A stretch of 64,000 nucleotides of DNA from DTPS01 sp049591295 (GTDB lineage: Bacteria; Acidobacteriota; UBA4820; DSQY01), in assembly GCA_049591295.1 (NCBI GenBank), contig JBAWEQ010000066.1, forward strand, positions 17,709-81,708, written 5' to 3'. The notes under the pieces were generated by a model. That model saw only the letters and a program-made list of their open reading frames with translations, was not told the origin of the DNA and did no database searches. Of the stretch, positions 58,505-64,000 are shown one piece after another. A program made the translations under genes and the position numbers. Position 1 is the first letter of the stretch. Every line of letters starts with the position of its first letter.

Positions 58505-59425
58505 ATGAACGCCATCGAATACGAGAACGTGGCCAAGACTTTCGGCGATGTGCAGGCCGTGCGGCCCCTGTCCCTGAGCATACCGTCCGGAGGCGTCTTC
58601 GGGCTGCTGGGGCCCAACGGCGCCGGCAAGAGCACGCTGATGCGCATGACCATGGGGATCTATCTTCCCGATGCCGGACAGATAGGCATTCTGGGCCAGC
58701 CACGCGGTTCGGTGGCAAGCGCCACCCTGGGCTACCTCCCCGAGGAGCGGGGCCTCTATATGAAAATGAAGGTGGGAGAGCTGCTTCGCTTCTTCGGCTG
58801 CCTGCGGGGACTCTCCACGGCAGAGGCCGGCCGGTGCGCCACCGACGGGCTGAAGCGGCTCGGGCTTTCGCAGTGGGAGGGGCACAAGGTGGACGAGCTG
58901 TCCAAGGGCATGCAGCAGAAGATCCAGCTTCTCGTGGCGCTGCAGCACCGGCCCAAGGTGGCCATCCTGGACGAACCCTTCTCGGGCTTGGACCCCGTCA
59001 ACGTGGAGCTCTTCATGGAGGTCCTGGAAGAGGCCATCGGCCAGGGAACCACCGTGATTCTCTCGACGCACCAGATGGAACAGGTGGAGAAGCTCTGCCA
59101 CTCGATCGCGCTCATCAACAAGGGCCAGGTGGTCCTCCACGGCGACGTGGCGCAGATCCGGCGCGAGTACGGGTCGAGGGGCGTGCAGGTGCAGTTCTCG
59201 GACGGGGCCGCGCTGCAGGAGTCCCAGTTCGCCGACCTGGCCGAGCAGACCCTCCTCATGCCCAACGAGGCCCGGTTCTTTCTCAAGCCCGACGCGCACG
59301 CCGGAAAGATCCTGAAGCGGCTCCTGGAATTGGGAGTGAAGATCTCGAAGTTCGAGGAGGCGCAGGCCTCCATGCACGACATCTTCGTCAAGGTGGTGAC
59401 GGGGGAGGAGCGCCATGCGAACTAA
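58505..59425 (+). CDS. ABC transporter ATP-binding protein (NatA type)
   Basis: 306 residues. Walker A LLGPNGAGKSTLMRM (about residue 37), signature ELSKGMQQKIQLL (about 132), Walker B VAILDEPFSGLDPVN (about 154), switch STHQMEQVEKL; the C-terminal 80 residues form the DUF4162-like part seen in NatA-type ATPases. Pairs with the permease that follows (11-nt overlap). Start after GGAGGTGAG. Confidence 0.93.
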   Translation: MNAIEYENVAKTFGDVQAVRPLSLSIPSGGVFGLLGPNGAGKSTLMRMTMGIYLPDAGQIGILGQPRGSVASATLGYLPEERGLYMKMKVGELLRFFGCLRGLSTAEAGRCATDGLKRLGLSQWEGHKVDELSKGMQQKIQLLVALQHRPKVAILDEPFSGLDPVNVELFMEVLEEAIGQGTTVILSTHQMEQVEKLCHSIALINKGQVVLHGDVAQIRREYGSRGVQVQFSDGAALQESQFADLAEQTLLMPNEARFFLKPDAHAGKILKRLLELGVKISKFEEAQASMHDIFVKVVTGEERHAN

Positions 59426-60704
59426 CTGGATCAACGTCTACGCCGTCGTACGACGCGAGTTTCTGGAGCGCGTGCGAAAAAAGTCCTTCCTGATCATGAC
59501 CATCCTGACGCCGCTCCTCTTCGGCGGACTCATGGTGGGCTCGGTCCTGCTCCAGGTCGTCCAAACCAAGAAGAGCCACGTGGTCGTGGTGGACAAGACC
59601 GGCTGGGCGGGGCCCTTGGTCATCGAGACCAGAAAGCCGGCAAAGACGAGCGGCGGCCTGGATGCGGAGGCCGAAAAGAGCGTTCGCGATTCGCTGACTC
59701 TCGATCTAGCCAAGCCGGATGCCAGCATGGAGGCCCTCAAGAAGGACATCGGCGATCAGGAGTTGGACGGTGTGCTCCTCCTGGAGCCCGACGGCCAGGA
59801 GGATCTGAAGGCGACCTACATGGCGCAGAATCTGGCCAACGCCCAGATCCAGGGCCTCCTCCAGGGGCGCGTGAACGAGGCCCTCCTGCAGCACCGCCTG
59901 CAGGGCATGGGGCTCGATCCGGCCATCGCCCAGAAGCTGAAGGGGCGCGTGGAGCTGGCTACCGTCAAGGTCGAAAAGGGCGGCAAGACGCGCGAGGGCT
60001 CGGTGTTCAGCGATTTCATCAAGCCTTTCCTCCTGGCCATGCTCATCTACATGATGATCATCATGTACGGGGTGGCCATCATGAACGGCGTCCTGGAGGA
60101 GAAGAACAGCAAGGTGGTGGAGGTAATCCTTTCCGCCGTGCGCCCTTTCGAGCTGATGATGGGGAAGATCATCGGCATCGCCGCCGTGGGTCTGCTCCAG
60201 TATGGTATTTGGTTCCTTCTCGGCGCGGGTCTCTATCTGGCCAATCCCATGAACCTGCAGGCGCAATCCGCGGGTCCCTGGCTCCGCCCCATGGAGATGG
60301 TGCTGCTGGTGTTCTATTTCCTGTTCGGCTTTGTGTTCTACTCGAGCATCTATGCGGCCGTAGGGGCCACCTGCACCACCCAGCAAGAGGCCCAGCAGTG
60401 GCAGATGCCGGTGACCATGTTCCTCATCGTCCCCATCATGCTCATGGTTCCCACGATCCAAAACCCGAATGCTCCCTGGGTCGTCGTCATGAGCCTGATT
60501 CCACTCTGTACGCCCATCACCATGTTGCTCAGGGTCTCCGTGGTGGACGTGCCGCTCTGGCAGATCGCCGCCAGCGTCGTGAGCCTGGTGGGCGGGACGG
60601 TGGTGGTGGCCTGGGCGGCGGCGAGGGTCTATCGGGTGGGCATCCTGATGACGGGGAAGAGGCCTTCCATCCCCGAGGTGATCCGCTGGGTAAGGGCGGG
60701 GTGA
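59415..60704 (+). CDS. ABC transporter permease (NatB/YhaP type)
   Basis: 429 residues: one N-terminal helix (about 25-45), a large outside domain (about 46-205), and five to six helices after about 210, with VVEVILSAVRPFELMMGKIIG as the conserved motif of ABC-2 exporters. Works with the ATPase just before it; sodium export (NatAB) or drug/lipid export are possible and cannot be told apart. Confidence 0.9.
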   Translation: MRTNWINVYAVVRREFLERVRKKSFLIMTILTPLLFGGLMVGSVLLQVVQTKKSHVVVVDKTGWAGPLVIETRKPAKTSGGLDAEAEKSVRDSLTLDLAKPDASMEALKKDIGDQELDGVLLLEPDGQEDLKATYMAQNLANAQIQGLLQGRVNEALLQHRLQGMGLDPAIAQKLKGRVELATVKVEKGGKTREGSVFSDFIKPFLLAMLIYMMIIMYGVAIMNGVLEEKNSKVVEVILSAVRPFELMMGKIIGIAAVGLLQYGIWFLLGAGLYLANPMNLQAQSAGPWLRPMEMVLLVFYFLFGFVFYSSIYAAVGATCTTQQEAQQWQMPVTMFLIVPIMLMVPTIQNPNAPWVVVMSLIPLCTPITMLLRVSVVDVPLWQIAASVVSLVGGTVVVAWAAARVYRVGILMTGKRPSIPEVIRWVRAG

Positions 60705-60793
60705 GGGAAGCGGAAAGTGAAAAGTGAGGGTTGGCTTGTACGAGGGCGGAGGGAGGCTTTCTGGAGAGCGCCGGCCCGTGTATCCTTGAACCC

Positions 60794-61252
60794 ATGAGAG
60801 GGTTGCTGGCGCTCCTCCAGAGACTGTTCCCGTCGGCGATCGCGGGCGTCGAGGTGCGGCCCGGGCGGAAGGCGGCGGCGCTGGCCGTGGCCGTCTGCTG
60901 CGACCTGGCGCAGATCGTTCTCTTCCCCCTGTTTTTTGAGGGCGCGGTTTCGCCCTGGGATCTGATGCTCGACCTGGTCACTGGGGCGCTGCTCTGGGGG
61001 ATCCTGGGCTTCAGGGCAAGGCTGGCGCTGGGCTTCGTGGCGGAACTCGTGCCGGGCTTCGACCTGTTTCCCACCTGGACGGCCCTGGTCATGAGCCTTC
61101 CGACTGGCTCTGGAGGGGCACAGGCACGCCCCGGGTCTGAGGCGGTGTGGTCAGGCCCGGAGGTCCACCCGCCAGCGGAGGGGGAGTCCGACGAGGCGAC
61201 CGGCCCTCTTCCACCGCCCCCTGGAGATGGACCGGCGGATCGCCGGCAGTGA
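60794..61252 (+). CDS. Small membrane protein, function unknown
   Basis: 152 residues. A basic start MRGLLALLQRLFPS, two hydrophobic segments (about 30-50 and 58-85) joined by VSPWDLMLDLVTGALLWGILG, then DLFPTWTALVMSLP and a Gly/Pro/Glu-rich tail. The last 102 nt run antiparallel through the end of the patatin gene, so the tail may be longer than the real protein. Low family evidence. Confidence 0.55.
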   Translation: MRGLLALLQRLFPSAIAGVEVRPGRKAAALAVAVCCDLAQIVLFPLFFEGAVSPWDLMLDLVTGALLWGILGFRARLALGFVAELVPGFDLFPTWTALVMSLPTGSGGAQARPGSEAVWSGPEVHPPAEGESDEATGPLPPPPGDGPADRRQ

Positions 61253-62107
61253 AGCCCTTGCAGCCTCCTCTCCCTTCGGTACGATCGCGGCCAGCGCGGC
61301 GAAGTCCGCCCAGTGGAAATCCTGTACTCCCGGCCGGATCACCACGTCCGCAAAGCGCATCTGGAGCCGCTTCAGCGTCTCCGCCGTGATGGCGCCGGCC
61401 CGCGTGCTGATGGCCGTGCCGCGCCGGCTGAACTCCTGCGAATCATGCACGTCGGAGGAGACGTCCACGGCGATCACCACGTCGGCTCCCAGCCGGAAAG
61501 CCACCTCGACCGGCACCTTATCCACGAAGCCGCCATCCACCAGTTCCTTGCCGTCCATCAGGACCGGAGGAAAGATTCCGGCGATGGCGCTGCTCGCCTG
61601 CACCGCCTTTCGGGCCCGGCCGGAGGTGAGAACCACCTCCTGGCCGCTGGCCAGGTCCGTGGCGACCAGGGCGATGGGAGTGGGGGATTCCTCCAGGAGG
61701 CAGTCCGGAATGATGGCTCCCACGTCGTGCTCGAACTGGGCGGGGTCGATGTAGCTCTCCCTGAAGAGCGTGGTGGCGAAGAAGACCCCCATTTTGTAGA
61801 ACCGCTTCATACTGCTGACCAGGCCCCTGTCATCCGATTCAAGGGGGGTCATCGCCTGGAGGTCCAGGTAGGGATCCTGCTTGAAGTGGGGCGAGCTCGT
61901 GAACTCCGCCATGCGGAGTTCGGCGTCCCTCGCGTTTCCATAGAGCGCGTAGAGGGTCCCCACCATGGCGCCCATGCTGCAGCCCACGATGAGATCCACC
62001 GGCACCCGCTCCGCCTCGAGCACCTTCAGCACGCCTATGTGTGCCAGCCCACGTGCCGCGCCCCCCCCGAGGACGAGCCCCACCTTCGGGCTCAGCGGGC
62101 CCCTCAT
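61151..62107 (-). CDS. Patatin-like phospholipase (RssA type)
   Basis: 318 residues. Oxyanion hole GLVLGGGAARGLAHIGVL (about residue 10), nucleophile Ser in IVGCSMGAMVG (about 44) as G-x-S-x-G, and catalytic Asp in VDGGFVDKVPV (about 192) as D-G-G. Lipid acyl hydrolase at the inner membrane. It overlaps the ABC ATPase gene upstream by 4 nt (ATGA), and the convergent small gene by 102 nt. Confidence 0.92.
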   Translation of the reverse strand: MRGPLSPKVGLVLGGGAARGLAHIGVLKVLEAERVPVDLIVGCSMGAMVGTLYALYGNARDAELRMAEFTSSPHFKQDPYLDLQAMTPLESDDRGLVSSMKRFYKMGVFFATTLFRESYIDPAQFEHDVGAIIPDCLLEESPTPIALVATDLASGQEVVLTSGRARKAVQASSAIAGIFPPVLMDGKELVDGGFVDKVPVEVAFRLGADVVIAVDVSSDVHDSQEFSRRGTAISTRAGAITAETLKRLQMRFADVVIRPGVQDFHWADFAALAAIVPKGEEAARASLPAIRRSISRGRWKRAGRLVGLPLRWRVDLRA

Positions 62108-62877
62108 GGATTTCCCTCGGAGGCCCTCTCAAAGGCGTCCGGGGCGGCTTCATCCGTGAGGCGGAGGAAGACCTGTTCGAGGCTGCTTTCGGGCTGCTGG
62201 GCCAGTTCCTGGAGGTGGGCGAAGCCGCCCTCGGCGATGAGCTTGCCGTGGTGAAGGATGCCGATGCGGTGGGCCAGCTCGGCGGCCAGGTCGAGAGAAT
62301 GGGTGGAAAGAAAGAGTCCCACCCCCTCGCCCGCCAGGCGCAGGAAGAGCGCCCTCATGTCCCTGGCGCTGCGGGGATCGAGCCCGACCATGGGTTCGTC
62401 CACCAGCAGAAGTTCCGGCCGGTGGAGCAGTGCCCCCGTGATGACGAGCTTCTGGCGCATGCCATGGGAGTAGCCCTCGATGAGCTGGTGCCGCCAGTCG
62501 GTCAGGCGGAACAGAGCCAGCAGACCTTCAGCCCTGGATTGCCAGCCCGACAAGCCATGAACCCGCGCCAGGAACTCGAGGTGTTCCCACCCGGTGAGCT
62601 TCTCGTAGAGAAAGGGCCTGTCGGGAACGTACCCCAGGCGCCGCCTGAACTCCAGGGCATCGGGAAGCACCGGGTGGCCGCCTACCCGAATCTCACCGGC
62701 CTCGGGGCGGAGAAGTCCGGCTACCGTCTTGAGGGTGGTCGTCTTCCCGGCTCCGTTCGGGCCCAGAAAGGCGTAGATTTCCCCTCGGGCCACGGAGAGC
62801 GACAGATCCCGCACGGCCTCCAGCCGTCCGTATCGCTTGCTGAGGCCCAGGATAGAGAGCGCCGGGCCTTCGTTCAT
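62104..62877 (-). CDS. ABC transporter ATP-binding protein without adjacent permease
   Basis: 257 residues. Walker A FLGPNGAGKTTTLKT (about residue 39), Q-loop GYVPDRPFLYEKLTG, signature YSHGMRQKLVITGALL (about 135), Walker B LLLVDEPMVGLDP (about 158), STHSLDLAAEL. Similar to ATPases of ABC-2 exporters. No permease gene follows; the next gene is the patatin, coupled by ATGA, and the upstream gene is NapF-like, also ATGA. A permease must be supplied from elsewhere or the group is split. Confidence 0.9.
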   Translation of the reverse strand: MNEGPALSILGLSKRYGRLEAVRDLSLSVARGEIYAFLGPNGAGKTTTLKTVAGLLRPEAGEIRVGGHPVLPDALEFRRRLGYVPDRPFLYEKLTGWEHLEFLARVHGLSGWQSRAEGLLALFRLTDWRHQLIEGYSHGMRQKLVITGALLHRPELLLVDEPMVGLDPRSARDMRALFLRLAGEGVGLFLSTHSLDLAAELAHRIGILHHGKLIAEGGFAHLQELAQQPESSLEQVFLRLTDEAAPDAFERASEGNP

Positions 62878-63500
62878 GGCGTGCGCTTGGGAATGGGGGG
62901 ATGGCCGCGGAGCGGTACGGGCGGCCGGCCTTCCAGGTGAAGGCTCTTGGGCTCCGTGGGGCAGGCGTGGTAGCAGAAGGCGCAACCCGTGCAGCGGTCG
63001 GGGTGGATCTGGATGCCGCCGCTGGGGATGGCCTCGATGGCGAGGGCGCCTTCGGGGCACGCTTCCACGCAGAGCGTGCAGGCGATCTTCTCCGCGGACA
63101 GGCAGGTCTCCGCGTGCCAGACGGCCCGTCCCATGCGCCGGTCCTCATGGGGCAGGAGGGCCTTGTCGGGGCATGCCTCTATGCACCGTCCGCATTCGGT
63201 GCAGGGTCCCAGCCCGGGATCCACGATGGGCGTTCCTTGTCCCATGAGGGGGTCGCTGGCCTTCACAATGATGCGTTCGGGGCAGGCTTCCAGGCACAAG
63301 TCGCACCGCGTGCAGCGGGCGAGGAAGGTGGGTTCGAGGGGGGCGCCCGGAGGCCGGAAGAACGTGAACGGTATGGTCCTGGGCGCCGTGCCGGAACGGT
63401 CACCTTTCCAACCCTCGCGCAGCGTCTGCGCCGCCTCGGCCCCTGCGTCGAGAAGGAATAGTTTCCGGAGAAATCCGCCACGGTCCAGTCCGCCCGCCAT
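62874..63500 (-). CDS. NapF-like polyferredoxin
   Basis: 208 residues with four 4Fe-4S motifs: CTRCDLCLEACP (about 62), CTECGRCIEACP (about 97), a CLSAEK-ACTLCVEACP group (about 130) and CTGCAFCYHACP (about 166). The lay-out, with FFRPPGAPLEPTFLARC before the first cluster, follows NapF, a cytoplasmic iron-sulfur protein that assists nitrate reductase maturation. No nap genes are here, so it may serve another molybdoenzyme or redox chain. The start (63500) lacks a clear ribosome site; 63512 is an alternative. Coupled to the ABC ATPase by ATGA. Confidence 0.82.
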   Translation of the reverse strand: MAGGLDRGGFLRKLFLLDAGAEAAQTLREGWKGDRSGTAPRTIPFTFFRPPGAPLEPTFLARCTRCDLCLEACPERIIVKASDPLMGQGTPIVDPGLGPCTECGRCIEACPDKALLPHEDRRMGRAVWHAETCLSAEKIACTLCVEACPEGALAIEAIPSGGIQIHPDRCTGCAFCYHACPTEPKSLHLEGRPPVPLRGHPPIPKRTP

Positions 63501-63544
63501 ACAGGAAATCATACACCCAACGGCTCGGAGGGGAAGAACGGCAA

Positions 63545-63575
63545 GAGCGGGGGAACTCCACGAGTTCCCCCGCTC
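63545..63575 (-). terminator. Terminator of the last secreted protein gene
   Basis: Perfect 14-bp stem GAGCGGGGGAACTC/GAGTTCCCCCGCTC with a 3-nt loop, 40 nt after the stop of the gene at 63616-63981, and just before the NapF-like gene. Confidence 0.7.
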
Positions 63576-63615
63576 GGTCACAGGAAGCGCCAATCAGATT
63601 CGCGCCTTGGGCGCG

Positions 63616-63981
63616 CTAGCTTTGGTGAACGCTCTCCACGCGCACGCGCGGAACGCCGGATTTGGACTCGAGAAACCCCTGAACGCGGAACCAGTCGTCA
63701 CGGTTGGCCATCTTCTCCGCCTTCTGGAAGGCCTTGGGGACGGACGGATCCACGGCGAGTTCGTAGTACTTGCCGTTGGCGGTGACGAGTCCGAGGGTTT
63801 GGTGAAGATCGTTCCTGGCTTTCTGTTGTTCGGGCCCGACCTTCATGGTTTCAATTTGGCCATCGATGGTGAGAGCCTTGGGAAAGGCCCTGGAAACTTG
63901 TGCGGCGAGCAAGGCAGGGGAGAGGCCCACCATCGCCGCCAGGGTAGCGCCTCCGAGCAGCTTGGCAAGTTTGGTCTTCAT
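63616..63981 (-). CDS. Small secreted protein of unknown function
   Basis: 121 residues with a signal peptide (about 1-27, cleavage after LLA-A) and a short domain with LTIDGQIETMKVGPEQQ, GLVTANGKYYELAVD and DDWFRVQGFLES. The order DGQIE-x-GLVTANGKYYEL-x-VQGFLE resembles small OB-fold-like periplasmic proteins that bind DNA or polyanions, but this is not certain. ATG after AAAGGAGGTC. Confidence 0.7.
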   Translation of the reverse strand: MKTKLAKLLGGATLAAMVGLSPALLAAQVSRAFPKALTIDGQIETMKVGPEQQKARNDLHQTLGLVTANGKYYELAVDPSVPKAFQKAEKMANRDDWFRVQGFLESKSGVPRVRVESVHQS

Positions 63982-64000
63982 GGTGAAGGACCTCCTTTCG

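Overview
The window is GC-rich DNA (well above 60% by eye) from a Gram-negative, two-membrane bacterium. Lnt, signal peptidase I, a large TonB-dependent receptor, AsmA-like and NapF-like proteins all point that way. An Oar-type receptor with a carboxypeptidase-regulatory-like plug extension, DUF4388, a PPi-type phosphofructokinase, a CxxxY-type CcmE, a NikR dyad of the type I recall for Deltaproteobacteria and PduS/PduT homologues together suggest Acidobacteriota (Holophagae-like) or a deltaproteobacterium-related lineage. No rRNA or phylogenetic marker tree is available here, so the assignment is inference. No phage, complete insertion sequence or CRISPR array was seen.

Layout. 1-1934: the end of a bacterial microcompartment locus (pduT-like shell protein cut by the window edge, and pduS) on the minus strand. 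2205-17430: a plus-strand run with mpl, three zinc-ribbon proteins of unknown function, an acyl-CoA ligase, recG, lnt, an AsmA-like giant, nth, cysK and a REC-PilZ regulator. 17569-20752: minus-strand ruvA-ruvC-yebC and a PPi-type pfk. 21004-26864: dedA, tmRNA with promoter and terminator, and a nickel module (nikR with operator, an outer-membrane-like protein, nikMN, nikQ, His-tailed nikO), then a small membrane protein. 26995-47246: a long minus-strand region: HEPN-like and HIT proteins, hup, rpsA, doxX, DUF192 lipoprotein, pgsA, a secreted FlgT/CsgG/LPP20-like set with a CHASE2 nucleotide cyclase, a Crp-like regulator, hfq-miaA, DUF4388, lepB, tRNA-Lys, tsaD, mtnA, ccmF-ccmE, thiE and a bactofilin. 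47462-47786: tRNA-Gly with an associated repeat. 47945-51632: amiC-like, gerMN lipoprotein, murI and rph on plus. 51636-58250: panD-panC-panB, a deoxynucleoside kinase and the TonB receptor on minus. 58505-63981: two ABC systems, a patatin, a NapF-like ferredoxin and small secreted proteins.

How genes work together. Stop/start overlaps of the ATGA type recur (pduS/pduT, the zinc-ribbon trio, lnt/asmA-like, nikMN/nikQ, yebC/ruvC/ruvA, rpsA/hup, mtnA/tsaD, ccmE/ccmF, murI/rph, NapF-like/ABC/patatin), so most genes sit in translationally coupled operons. A putative class III cyclase and a Crp-family protein with a cAMP-type binding signature lie about 1.2 kb apart, in or next to an operon of exported proteins. 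The nickel genes look autoregulated by NikR through a 28-bp dyad.

The most unusual structure is a family of non-coding repeats attached to tRNA genes. Two tandem 215-bp units follow tRNA-Lys(CTT), and each ends in a copy of the last 26 nt of that tRNA (T-arm half, acceptor strand, CCA). A related 249-bp unit follows tRNA-Gly(CCC) and ends in a copy of the tRNA-Gly tail. The two loci share a core of about 105 bp at roughly 90% identity by eye, with a strong hairpin. Both arrays, and also the tmRNA, are followed by a similar purine-rich tract. This looks like a tRNA-3'-end-associated non-autonomous element and is the best candidate here for something undescribed.
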